Positions 1 through 13,700 of a DNA stretch of 64,000 nt are shown piece after piece. Made by a program: the position numbers and the translations under genes. Source of the stretch: Mimachlamys varia (lineage: Eukaryota > Mollusca > Bivalvia > Pectinida > Pectinidae); contig OX392536.1 in assembly GCA_947623455.1 (NCBI GenBank), positions 35,159,465 through 35,223,464 of the forward strand, written 5' to 3'. Every line of letters starts with the position of its first letter. The stretch's first letter is position 1. The notes below the pieces were generated by a model. That model was not told the DNA's origin. It saw only the letters and a list, made by a program, of their open reading frames with translations, and did no database searches.

Positions 1-535
1 CTTTACGTACAAAACAATACATTGTAATACAAAATATGAAGTTTTCTTACAGAACAATACGTTGTGGAATACAAAATACGAAGTTTTACTTACAAAGAAA
101 TAAGTTGTTATACAAAATATGAAGTTTTCTTACAGAACAATACATTGTTATACAAAATATGAAGTTTAACTTACAGAACAATACATTGTTATACAAAATA
201 TGAAGTTTTACTTACAGAACAATAAGTTCGAATACAAAATATGAAGTTTTACTTACAGAAAAATAAGTTCGAATACAAAATATGAAGTTTTACTTACAGA
301 ATAATACATTGTTATACAAAATATGAAGTTTTACTTACAGAACAATAAGTTCGAATACAAAATATGAAGTTTTACTTACAGAACAATATTATTGTAATAC
401 AAAATATGAAGTTTTCTCACAGAACAATACATTGTTATACAAAATATAAAGTTTTACTAGCAAAGCAATAAATTGTAGTACAAAATATGAAGTTTTACTT
501 ACAGAACAATACATGGTTATACAAAATATTGTGTT
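1..535. repeat. Tandem repeat, about 41-bp unit
   Basis: About 13 diverged copies of a unit built on ACAAAATATGAAGTTTTACT followed by TACAGAACAATAC/AGTT variants. It may extend beyond the window start. Confidence 0.9.
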
Positions 536-894
536 TGATATCATGTAAGAAGGTTTGTTTCTTTATTGTTGTAAACAAAACTCCAACAAACACATATTTA
601 ACAAAGCGATACGAAAAATAATTTACAACAGACTCATTTTTTTCAGTATTCACAGAAGACATCTTAAATTTTAAGTTTGTTTTATACCCCATAGCTCACA
701 TTTAAATATTTGATGACAGATGAGGTGGCTTTAAAAATATAGTATTTACTGACTACTGTATAACAGTTTCGAATTAAGACCGGCAGGCTAAATCGTATTA
801 CAGTATCCATATGCTGTTATGATTAGCACATTGTTACGTGTCTGGTTCCATTAGGGGTTTGCATTGTTTCCCCTAGCGCTTTTCATTGGTCTTG

Positions 895-1157
895 GGCCCG
901 TATTCATGAAACCATTCTCATGCTTAAGCTTGGATTATGTGCTCAAGCCCAATTTCTTTATCCAGTTATAAACTAATAATTAAATGATATTTTAGAAAAG
1001 ATTTGGAAACAGTGCGAAGAAAGTTGAAGTAATATACTGTTCCAATGTTTAAATTTGACTTCTTGAGCGTTCGACACGATTTAAATAATTTACAAGAAAG
1101 CTGACTTGAGCACAAGATTCATACTTGAGCACGAGACCGCTTTCATGAATACAGGCC
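895..1157. mobile_element. Foldback MITE with GGCC-ended inverted repeats
   Basis: Left end GGCCCGTATTCATGAAAC and right end TTTCATGAATACAGGCC are inverted, continuing into imperfect pairing of the TGCTTAAG and CTTGAGCAC blocks. A decayed relative of one arm is at about 2320-2470. It sits about 260 bp upstream of the DEG/ENaC putative TATA box. Confidence 0.6.
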
Positions 1158-1420
1158 TTGGTGTTTGTTAACTATATCTTTGATTGGTCACTCTCTGTGT
1201 ATGTGTTTGTCATAATCTTCATTACTCCCATGCTAAAGTCACAATGGTAATAATTGATCAATATAATTAAAGCTTAACGATAGCAGAAAACAAATACTGT
1301 TAGAAAGCAATTGTGTACAGTGGAATTTCGCAGACAGTCTTTATGATTAAGAAGTATTGATGTGTGACGGTACTCAGGTATCGATGATCTGTTATAAGAA
1401 TACACAAGCGACAATTGCTG

Positions 1421-1427
1421 TATAAAG
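1421..1427 (+). promoter_or_regulatory. Possible TATA box of the DEG/ENaC gene
   Basis: TATAAAG lies 160 bp before the ATG at 1581 and just downstream of the in-frame stop at 1395. This fits a start site near 1450 and a 5' UTR of about 130 bases. Inference only; TATA-like words are common in AT-rich DNA. Confidence 0.3.
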
Positions 1428-1580
1428 TATACGAGCGAGAGCTCACTTCATAGACCTACGAACGAAAACCGAGGTCACCAGGCCCGACTACACAGCACTA
1501 ATGATTTGTTAGTGAAATCGAAATGTGATAAAGCGTTCTTTGTAGATTTAATTAGTGAAAAGACACAAGGAATCCCTACA

Positions 1581-1767
1581 ATGACTAAAACGTTATGTGA
1601 ACGTTGTTCTAGTCGATGTGCTTTGGATATCTCGGCTAAGGACTCTCCGAAACAGAAATTCAAGCAATATGCGGATGGATGTTATATGCATGGCCCGTCG
1701 GCCATTGCGCGTTCTGTTAACATTATACGACTGTCACTATGGGTATTAGTATTTCTTGCCGGATGGG
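1581..1767 (+). CDS. DEG/ENaC gene, exon 1 (N-terminus and TM1)
   Basis: Encodes residues 1-62 plus the first base of Gly63. It carries the HGPSAIARS gating segment and most of TM1 (NIIRLSLWVLVFLAGW). The donor is gtacgt at 1768, phase 1. The cysteine-containing cytoplasmic tail is short. A longer N-terminus from an unseen upstream exon is possible but not needed. Confidence 0.92.
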
Positions 1768-4700
1768 GTACGTATCCAATTGTAAACTGTATAATTCCGA
1801 TATAAATCTTTGATATGTTTAATTATACACAGTGTCATGTACACATTAGCAAGTTCTTACATTTCAGAAACAATCATTTCACTATATTTCCCGATAGAAA
1901 AAATAACTCAACGTTCGGGATTTATTTTTTCCTGTTTTGGGATAAATATTTCATCAATCAATTCATCAAATCCGGTATACCGACACTTTTCTAAATATTA
2001 ATTAATTTGTTCCCAATTGTTTTCAAGCTTTTACATAGAGTTGTATACAAAGCTTCTAGTGTTATATTTCTTTTTCGGTCGACAGTTAGGGGTGCACGGA
2101 CCTACATCAATTTTATCATGATGAACACATGTTGTACCAATCTCCAGCAACCAAACTTCTGCCAAGGGTATTTATCATATCTTTTATTGAAATTTCGCTT
2201 CTGATCGAATCCCAATCCAATTACCCGATATCCGTTTTGTATACTTAAGGAAAACATTTTTTGCTGAAGTAGGCTTTCTTGCCCCATCTATGAATCAGAG
2301 GTTATGTATTAATTGTCACTTATTTGGACACCATTTGAAGATCTTTGATATGAATACTGTTTCAATGGTTTTGTTGGGCTTTTTGATCGCTTGACATGAT
2401 GAAAGTGAGTTGCAATATAGTTTGTTTGAGCACCAAATCCATGATTAAGCAAAGTACCAGTTGAATGTATACATCTCTTCTTTTCTTTTAGTGTTTGTTT
2501 AGATCCGTGTGATGTGCATCACAAATGTCGTATGTCTATTGGTATCCTTATGTTGTTTTCCTTTAGTTTTGACGTCTGTACGATCCTAGCATTGTTTTCC
2601 TGTAGTTTTGACGTCTGTTCGTATCCTAGTGTTGTTTTCCTGTAGTTTTGACATCTGTTCGTATCCTAGTGTTGTTTTCCTTTAGTTTAGATGTCTGATC
2701 GTATCCTAGTGCTGTTTTCCTTTAGTTTTGACGTCTGTTCGTATCCTAGTGCTGTTTTCCTGTAGTTTTGACGTCTGTTCGTATCCTAATGTTGTTTACC
2801 TTTAGTTTTGATATCTGTTCGTATCCTAGTGTTGTTTCCCTTTAGTTTTGACGTCTGATCATATCCTAGTGTTGTTTACCTTTAGTTTTGACGTCTGATC
2901 GTATCCTAGTGTTGTTTTCCTTTAGTTTTGACGTCTGTTCGTATCCTTGTGTTGTTTTCCTTTAGTTTTGACGTCTGTTCGTATCCTTGTATTGTTTTCC
3001 TTTAGTTTTGACTTCTGTTCGTATCGTAGTGTTGTTTGCCTTTAGTTTTGACATCTGTTCGTATCCTAGTGTTGTTTTCCTGTAGTTTTGACGTCTGTTC
3101 GTATTCTAGAGTTGTTTTCCTTTAGTTTTGATGTCTGATCGTATCCTAGTGTTGTTTTCCTTTAGTGTTGGCGTCTGTTCGTATCCTTGTGTTGTTTTCC
3201 TTTAGTTTTGATGTTTGATCGTATCCTAGTATTGTTTTCCTTTAGTTTTGCCGTCTGTTCGTATCCTAATGTTGTTTTCCTGTAGTTTTGACTTCTGTTC
3301 GTATCCTAGTGTTGTTTTCCTTTAGTTTTGACGTCTGCTCGTATCCTAGTGTTGTTTTCCTTTAGTTTTGACGTCTGTTCGTATCCGTGTGTTGTTTTCC
3401 TTTAGTTTTGACATCTGTTCGTATCCTAGTGTTGTTTTCCTTTAGTTTTGACGTCTGTTCGTATCCTAGTGTTGTTTTCCTTTAGTTTTGATGTCTGATC
3501 GTATCCTTGTGTTGTTTTCCTTTAGTTTTGACGTCCCTTCGTATCCTAGTGTTGTTTTCCTGTAGTTTTGATGTCTGATCGTATCCTAGTGTTGTTTTCC
3601 TTTAGTGTTGAAGTTTGATCGTATCCTAGTGTTGTTTTCCTTTAGTTTTGATGTCTGATCGTATCCTAGTGTTGTTTCCCTTTAGTTTTGACGTCTGATC
3701 GTATCCTAGTGCTGTTTCCTTTAGTGTTGAAGTTTGATCGTATCCTAGTATTGTTTTCCTGTAGTTTTGACGTCTGTTTGTATCCTTGTGTTGTTTTCCT
3801 TTAGTGTTGAAGTTTGATCGTATCCTAGTATTGTTTTCCTGTAGTTTTGACGTCTGTTCGTATCCTAATGTTATTTTTCTGTAGTTTTGACGTCTGTTCG
3901 TATCCTAGTGTTGTTTTCCTTTAGTTTTGATGTCTGATCGTATCCTAGTGTTGTTTTCCTTTAGTGTTGAAGTTTGATCGTATCCTAGTATTGTTTTCCT
4001 GTAGTTTTGACATCTGTTCGTATCCTAATGTTGTTTTCCTGTAGTTTTGACGTCTGTTCGTATCCTAGTGTTGTTTTCCTTTAGTTTTGACGTCTGTTCG
4101 TATCCTAGTGTTGTTTTCCTTTGGTTTTGACGTCTGTTCGTATACTAGTGTTGTTTTCCTTTAGTTTTGACGTCTGATCGTATCCTAGTGTTGTTTTCCT
4201 TTAGTTTTGACGTCTGATCGTATCCTAGTGTTGTTTTCCTTTAGTTTTGTCGTCTGTTCGTATCCTAGTGTTGTGTTCATTTAGTTTTGACGTCTGTTCG
4301 TATCCTAGTGTTGTTTTCCTTTAGTTTTGACGTCTGATCGTATCCTAATGTTGTTTACCTTTAGTTTTGATATCTGTTCGTATCCTAGTGTTGTTTCCCT
4401 TTAGTTTTGACGTCTGATCATATCCTAGTGTTGTTTACCTTTAGTTTTGACGTCTGATCGTATCCTAGTGTTGTTTTCCTTTGGTTTGACGTCTGATCGT
4501 ATCCTAGTGCTGTTTTCCTTTAGTTTTGACATCTGTTCGTATCCTAGTGTCGTTTTCCTTTGGTTTGACGTCTGATCGTATCCTAGTGCTGTTTTCCTTT
4601 AGTTTTGACATCTGTTCGTATCCTTGTGTTGTTTTCCTTTAGTTTTGACGTCTGATCGTATCCTAGTGTCGTTTTCCTTTAGTTTTGACATCTGTTCGTA

Positions 4701-7700
4701 TCCTTGTGTTGTTTTCCTTTAGTTTTGACGTCTGATCGTATCCTACTGTTGATTATCTTTAGGCTTGAAGTCTGTTCGTATCCTAGTGTTTTTTTTACTA
4801 TTAGTTTTGGCGTCTGTTCGTACCCTAGTGTTGTTTTCCTTTAGTGTTGGCGTGTGTTCTTATCCTAAAGTTATTTCTATTAGCTTTGGAAAAATACCCT
4901 TTTTGGTTTATATCTTCTTTTATCCGGAACCTTATTCTCATTTACACAAATATGTATCGTGTTTGACCCAGTGAAGCTGTCCCTGGACATATACGGTACA
5001 TGCACCATGTAGGGTTGGGACAGACAGACAAATTGGTATATCTAATAACACGCTTTCACGTAATTAGACTTCCTATGGGTACTTATTATCAATAGATTGG
5101 AATTATCTTTTTGTCTGAAAGACACTTGTTCAAATATTATTTTTACATATATAATTGCAGGATAATAGGTTTAAAAGGACGTAGTTATTGTCAAAGGTTA
5201 CACGTCATTGTTTAGAGCACTGGCAAAGTAAAAGTCCCAAGTTATAGCGCAAAAATGTGCTGGTTAAAAGCTTGTCCCTCTACCACTGTGACATTTACGG
5301 TACAGCGGTGGTCGGTGTAGTTGACACCATTGATTCAGGCCCTCTATTACATGTAACGAACTGTACAGCTCAATTGGGCACCGTCGGCACTTTCCGTAAA
5401 CGAGAAAATACTCGTTTACGGAAAATCCCGACGGTTCCCGATTGCTTTCCATCTATCACCCATGTCACGATCTCACCTGGTTAGTGAATTTTGAAACAAG
5501 CCATTGATGACTTAACAACGAGATCGTATTCCGTAGAGACAACCGACTTAGTTTGTACATAACACAATACAAAGACAGGTTGGAGTTGAACTTGAGACGT
5601 CCATTGTTTTGTTTGGTGTACTTTGTTTTGGGACTTATATGGATTACTTTATTTAAGCATTAAACATCATTCTGTTCTGTGCTATGGTCCTATAACACGG
5701 AACAGGACTGCTGACAAAATGAATAACGCGCGTTATGATTATTTGTCTGCAATGCTGTTCCGTGTTATAAGACCATAACGTGGAACAGAATGCTGTTTAA
5801 TGCGTATATTTACATTTTCCAATTGATTTTGATAATCAATTAATTTAATTTATATTTATAGTCCACATTTGTTATGAAATTTAGAATAGATTTCTAATAA
5901 ATGGAACAGCCAAACAGCCAGCTATTCCCAACGTTATGATTATGACGTCACAATCGTTATGACGTCATTATAACCACTCCAGTGTTATGGGCTCATCACA
6001 CAAAACTAACCTTGGTAGTGTTATATAGTTGCAATGCAGAACAAATGTAAATATTATCGAATAACCGTTGACCTACTAACAGTAATTTTACCTTGCTTGG
6101 ATAATAGTAGTCCGAAGGGTTCTAACTTTGATACGCTAAAGATGACGTAACACACACATATGCTGCACCTTTCAAATGTAGTAAAATATACAGTATGCCG
6201 CAAAAATGAATTAAACTGCATCATACAGCCGTTTCTTCAAACCTTAAATGAGAACCGAGTCATCAGTGTCAATCACAACAAGTAAGCACACTAATAAGCA
6301 AACTCAAGCCCTTTAACCTACACATGCAATCAATTCACAAAAGGTCGTTAACTAAATGTCGCCTCTCATTGTCTTAATCTTTCACCAGTTCCCAACACCT
6401 GTTCGGAAATGGTATATAGTAAATTGATTTTAAAGACATTTAATTGTCTTATTGTTCCTACTTTTAATGGGGTTCACCCAATAAATGCAATTACTGGTTC
6501 ATGCATTTGTGAGATTCAGCAATATATGCGATTGAGAAATGCTTGCACCTTTGGTATCTGCTTTTTGTGAAATTCAGCCACAGGTGGTATGAAATGCTCG
6601 CATTTCTAGTTCCTGCCGTTTGTAGGGTTCAATCAAATATGGTAACGACATGCTTACCTTTCATGCTTCAAACCTTTGAGCATTCGCCAATGTGAGGAAG
6701 GCTATGGGTTCTGTCCCCAGGCTGAGACATACCATAGTCTCTAACGACGGTTGTTACTTATCCCTGCTTGAGGCTCAGCATTTTGGGAATGGAGCGCTGG
6801 TGCGCCCGTTGTCAGTATGTGACTGGGTGGGGTGTTCTGCTGGGGGCCTTTGGCAGTATACATGGACATCAGTATGGTTACACTCACTTTAAATCGTTAA
6901 AAGTCAGGACCATCGCAAGTTGAGACAAAGAAAATGTTAGATTTGAGTTTGGCATATTGTAACAATTAAAAAAAACACCCGAGAATACCGAAGCGTCAAC
7001 AAAACCACAATCTGAACTCAAACCGATTACACTAAGGGCAAAATATTAAGGAAGGAATAACAAGTAGACCACTGAAACATACAAGAGAATAAGACCAGGT
7101 GTTCCGGAAGAGTAAGCGTCTTGTGGTTCTTAAAGTATGCGTCAAATTTTCATTTTGAATTTGTCCATGATTTGGTCTTATTAGCATTGCACATTTCCTG
7201 TAAATATGCATTATCTGCTCATACTTGCCTTGTTTTTATTGATTTTTAGTTCGAATTATGGCTTTGTTGACAGTTGTTTTTTTCTAATTACGGTTCTACA
7301 ACATTACGTCACGATATTGTCACTATTACAGCCATACAGACCGGGGAGACATGCTCAGCTACAAAGAAAACAAAACTTAGCCAAGGGGCAATTATTGATT
7401 TTTGTGATTTTAGTAAATCATTTTCTCAAACAAACTGACGGAATGGGTATCGGGTGGAAATGTTTACTTGTTACTTGTTGTATCAGTATTGATTTTGTGG
7501 TCCCAGGTCACTTCACAGATACCATAGATGTTAGCATAGCGACCGTATTAAATCACACTTAGCTTTGTCCGCTTCTAGTATTCTAAGTCCAGTCATTTGG
7601 GTTAGTTTATGTTTGATTTCATAAATATTTACACGATGGTTTACGGAATCAAACGCCCACCAGAGATTCCGATTATTTGAATTTCCAACGTCCCATTAGC

Positions 7701-10700
7701 CCAACAGATTACCTTAACTGTAGTTCCAAATGACTCGCACAATGAAATCTGTTTTCTTTTTTTTTCGTATAGTAACTCTGAAATAAGATTTGAAAATAGG
7801 ATTTTCTTAAAACAACAACGATATACGAATAGGGTAGGTGTGTTACAGAGTCAATCACCGTATCAAAATATCTCGGATGACTGAACACTAGGTTAGAGAT
7901 AGGAGTGTCCGAAATCAAAATCACTTTCTTATATTTTACCACTCCTTTGGATCTCTGAAATAAATAACGCGAAACTCAGCTTACTTCAAATAAATGCCTC
8001 GTGACTTTATCATCTTGTTACATAATCCTTCATATAATGCAAATCTTCTTATCACTTAATTTGTTAATTTAAATTTTCATGGACGTGTTTGTTTATGGTC
8101 ATTAGTGTGCCCTTTGGTTTTTATTGTGTCTGCCTTTATTATTACTTTGAGGACGTGAGATCGCTGATGATATGAAACATGTGGCGATGATAGATCAGGA
8201 ACTAAAAATCATAGTCGTATTTTCTATTATTTTCTTTGTACCTTTTTCATTAAAGTATTTTCTTTGTTTATACTTTGCTTTAAATTGTTTTTCACACGCA
8301 TCAACCAATGTTAAAAATACCTTTTGTTTATTTACTTCAAATTCATAATCCAAACTCAAAATCGATTAAACTAGAGCCAAAATATGAACAAAGGAAAGAT
8401 TTACATGGAGACTCTCGTAAAAGTACAAGAGAATAAGACAATGTGTTCAGGAAGAGTAAGCGTCTTCTGCTTCATCGACGACACCCGCTTCAGTAAGCAT
8501 CAAAATGAGAACCGGGTCATCATTGTCAATCATTACAAGTAAGTTCACTTATAAGCGAACTCAAAAATGGCGCTCTTCATGTTACACAAATATACAGAAT
8601 ATTTCTCGATGAGATCAAGATGGCGACCATAAAACTTGCCCATAGTCTTTATCAACCTGCATCTCTTGAATTCCTGTGCCGTAAGTTTGTTCGTCAGCAG
8701 TTGACATCTATCACGAAGATCTCGATATTCTGAGCAAGCCCTAGAATAACGAATCAACTGCGACATGTAAACACCATAGGATGGAGAAGCAGGGATGTTA
8801 CTATCAAGAAAGGGAAAGTTCACGATAGGAAAATCGAAACCGTCACGTTTATTGTAGCTTAGTAGTAAGTTGACCGTGCTGCTCATAGTCTCATTGAGAA
8901 ATATTCTGTATCTTTAAGTGATATGAAGATGGACGTTTTTGGGTATGCTCATTAGTGTGTTTACTTGTTGTGATTGACAATGATACTCGGTTCTCATTTT
9001 GAGAACTTGATGTTTACTTGGATGTGACAAAGATTTACATGGCGGGTGTCGTCGATGAAGCTAAAGACGCTTGCTCTTCCGGAACACCTGGTCTTATTCC
9101 CTTGTACTTTTGCGAGGGTCTCCATGTGAATCTTTCCTTTGTTCATATTTCCCCCCTGGTTTAATCGATTTTGAGTTTGGATTATGATTATGTTAACGCT
9201 TAGGTATTCTCTTATTTATTTTAAGTAAAGACCAAATTAAGAAGCTGATGTAGGAGAGTCTGTTGTGTCTTTAATCTCAAGTTCAGTAGGCTATATACGA
9301 TCAACTAGGTCAGCAAACGTCTGTAGTTTATAGACAACACATCGTCATATACAGCACAGCAGCATTGTGACAGCAAAATTATCAACATAATAAAGTTTGT
9401 TTTGCATTAATATATCCGCGTTTTGATGGGTTGAACACTTATTTGTGTAGTGTTAGAAATGGATCTTCAAAGTTAGATTAACAAAAACCCATATAACAGC
9501 TGCGTCCCTTTGTAAGTCGTTTTATTATTGATGGGAGCAAGCGCCTTCAATGGAATAAATATAGAACAAAACCAATCAGGAATAGCAAACTGCTAGCAAA
9601 TTCAAATTGCCCTCAATATCATTTATGCCTTAGCCCTTAGCGTTATGAACTCATCGCTTATTGTTGTTTTTTATTCTTTTGTCCTCAAAAAAGGATCTTT
9701 CTATTATAAAATTGTACGTGTCGTACTTTTCATATAAATCTTCGGTAAATCCTTTGATTATCTGAAGTACAATGCTAAAGCGAATGAAGATTTTTTTGTG
9801 ATTGCATTATAAGGACGCACTGCTAGTTAAGTAAGGATTGGGTTATTCTATCAGTCAAAAGTTGTCGATAATTCTACACTCTATCAGTTATTTATAACAT
9901 TTTCTGACTCGTCAATGGCGAAACTGATATAGAACAAGATGACCTAACAATCTGTTTAGTTATAATTATTGATATTGCATACAACACCCACATATGCTTC
10001 ACTTTTAAATTAAGTAATAAATACAGTTTGCCGAAAAATGAATTAAACTGCACCATACAGCTGTTTCGTCATCCTAATGTAATTTAGAGATTAGGTTTCA
10101 GCAGTTTTTGCTTATATCTAATTTTACATTTTTCGCTTTTTATTCAACCGGACATCTGTAAGATGCACATGCCTTCTCTATATTTACAATTATCACTCCT
10201 TTGCTAGATTATGAAAATAATGGAAAACATATTGTCCGGTAACGATATTACTTAACCTGTCGTAGAAAGAAACAAGGAAGGGACACCAACAGGTTGAATT
10301 ATACTTTTATCATAAAACGAGAGAATTTTTTTATTTTTTTTAAAATGCTGTGGATCCTTACATTTCAAAACATACATGATTTTTTTTTTTAACTTTAAAC
10401 AATTAAAAAAAAAAAATTCCTATATTAACCATAATCCAGCTGCACCTTAATAATCAGTAGCCAAAACAATCAATTACCCATATTGCTATAACCATTCGTC
10501 TTTGTACGTCCATAAGAGGCTGCATGATGGTTTCAGTTTCAATGGCAAACTAAAATTGTAATTAATATGTATTCTACACGTCAGAGGCATGAGGGGCGGG
10601 GCCAAATGGTGCCAATTGACAAATCCACCAATCGTCTTTTTCAGATCAAGATATACTGGCATACATTATTGTTTTATGAATAAAAAGGTCCAATGAAGCA

Positions 10701-13700
10701 TTATTCAACTTGTTTATTTCATCACACCGGGTCCCTCATTCTTCCCTGGGATTTCAAAGGGACATATTTCACACCTGATTAGAATTAGAGTGGCGGAACC
10801 AAAAGAGGTCAAACTAGATGGACTCTCTATTGTAATAATTCAATATCAATAGCTATTTGAAATGCAATTACATGATGTTAAATGCGTTTAATCTATTCCA
10901 TAAAAAATCATAATGCATTATGTATGTCATTTATTTCATCATGTGATAATTTTTCATGTTACTTTCAAACGATTATTTCTAAAAAATCTATATAATCAAA
11001 TCAAAATGCAAAAACAACTTGTATCATAACCTCAATTATGCTTTCAAAATATAGAAATAAAGACTTTCTCTCATTTATCAACGTTTAGTAAGGTTTTGAA
11101 ACAAAATCAACTAAATAAAGCAAGATTGAAAACCAAACAAAAACAGATTCTTATATAAAATTTTCAATCTTTGGAATTATAACGTATCTTTGGAATAAGA
11201 ATGTATTTACACATAAAAATGGCGTTGAAAATTGATATTGATAAAAACAAGTAAAATCAGAGAGTACAGAAGCATAAATAAAACCATAATTCGAACTCAA
11301 AATTGAATAAACTATGGTCAAGATATGACCAAGGGAAAGATTTACACGGAGAAACATGAAACAGTACCAGGTGTTCCGGAAGAGTAAGCGTATTTTGCTT
11401 CAACGACGACTCCCGCCATGTACATCTAGGTCACATCCATTCTAGTACATATCACGTCCTCAAACTTAGAACTTAATTCGGTATCACTCTCAATCACAAC
11501 AAGTAGGCATATTAATGGGCAAACTAAAAAACGTCCATCTTCATATCATACAAGGATATCGGACAGTTCTCAATGAGACCAACACAGCGACCATAGAATC
11601 TTGTCCATAGTCTTCAACAACCTGCGTCACTCGAATCCAAGTGCCGTAAGTTTGTTCGTCAGCAGCGGATGTCTATAACGAAAGTCTCGGTAACTAGAGT
11701 AAGCCGCGACATAAAAATACCAATATATGGACCCAAAATGTCTATAAATAAGATATTTAAGCGCTCCTTCCATCAATTGGGAGGTGCCGATTGCGTCGTA
11801 GGATGGAATCGTGGTGGAATAGAGAACAGACAAGGGAAATACATATTTATTTAAACATATTAAGTTCCAAAGTACAATCCACTCGCGAGTTAACATCATC
11901 GTCATTCATTCTCCGCACGTTGCCCTACAGTCCTTTTACACTTTCGACTTTCAGCCTCCATTCTAACTAATCTACTAATAACACATACTAAAATCTAAAC
12001 TAAAAAAACTACAACTACTGTTACATGACCGCAACTAAACTAATAACTTACCCCAATGACTCCCAATTATAAACGCGCAGTTCGTTATATATGACCCTAG
12101 TATTTATAGGTGCTAAAATTACCGTACAGGGTCTTTGGTCAAAATGATGATAAGGTGATGCTGTGCACTTAGACATTATTAATTATAATACCATCTGGCC
12201 AGTGGCTAAAGTAATCCAAGGCAGTACCTAAGCCTTGCTCCATATTTAGCATTTCCCAAATAAAAATCTATACCAACTACCGTATGTATTCTACGGGTCA
12301 TTACACTTTCATAAAATTACAAATTACAGGTATGACAATTTGGCAGCTGACAGAATTAATCAAGAAGTTCTACACGTATCCGACCTCTACCAACCTCGTT
12401 CTGAACTCCAATGGAAGTATGCTGTTCCCAGCGGTAACACTATGTAACAGTAACCCCGTACGGAAAAGCCTGCTGGCAAATACCAGTGCAGACATAAGTG
12501 CCCTTATAGCGGTAGGTAGCACTGTTTGTTTGTTTATTTGATAACTTTCCTGTTTTAAGACGATATCAAGGTTGTCATGGAAGTATTGTCGTACTTTCGT
12601 TTTTGGAAACCTGTCTTATGTTTTCAGAAATAAAGCGAAAGTTATAAGGAATATTAATATCTTTATAATGTATAAGAGATCACGCTGATGATACAAGTCG
12701 TTTCAGCTCGGGAATATCATACTGAATGTCTGCCTAACAAATGGAATGATTTTCAAAAATCAACTAATTCACAAATCAACTAGCTTTATGCTGCTCAGTG
12801 TCTTTTTATCACATGACTTAATGGGAGTTTTCAGATTTTTTAATTCTTGTGCAACTGGCATTAATACTAATTATCATGGAACAGACTATGTGAGGACAGT
12901 CGGGGGGGGAATTGGATCCATTGTTTCATATTTTTCCTGAAATTAAATTTCTTGCCAGTGCTCCATTTTGTTGCACATAAAGGGTATGGTGTCTTACATC
13001 TATCAAATTTCTGAATCAACAAACCAGTTTTTCAAGAACTAACAGACATCATATAAACCTTTTGTTAGGTATTAATTCAATGTTTACATCATAAGACGAC
13101 AGTATCCACAAGTTAAGAGTCAGACGAGGATAACCAAACCAAACTAAAGTTAGACACTTCAACCGGTCACATCATTCTGATCACTAATATGTTAGGAAGC
13201 GTTAGAAAGACGAGGTATCAAATTAATTAGGCATATCAACTCCCAAAAAATTCCTGAATGTAGGCCTGCGTGAGAATGACAAAAGGTCAACACAAATTCT
13301 TTCGTTAACGTCTGAGTCTACGTGGGTTACTCGCAAAGCTTTGTATATTTCCTTCTGCCACACCGTGTTCGATGTGATAAAACATTTAATGGGACATTTA
13401 ATGGTATGTAGTTTAACATCTAATTGTATATATTTCAATATCTAATGGTATGTATTTTAATATCTAATGTATTTCAATATCTAATGGTATATATTTCAAT
13501 ATCTAATGGTATATATTTTAATATTTAATGGTATGTAGTTTAACATTTAATGCTATGTATTTAAACATTTAATGCTATGGATATTACTGAACTGTTTATC
13601 AGGTTTAGACATAACAGTTAATGGATATTTATATAGAGAGCAAAAATTTGCAGTTTACAGACGGCCAACAGAAATAACATCACCAATTGTCCTTAATTGA

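Noticed and set aside
1506..1580. Upstream extension of the channel N-terminus from 1506
   Set aside because: It begins with TTG; no ATG lies between the in-frame stop at 1395 and the ATG at 1581.
7206..7562. 118-codon open frame
   Set aside because: Hydrophobic AT-rich frame starting beside retroelement debris; no homology or splice logic, expected by chance.
8163..8200. CTGATGA...GAAAC near 8165 as another hammerhead
   Set aside because: Only three bases between the core blocks, so no stem II, and flanks do not pair.
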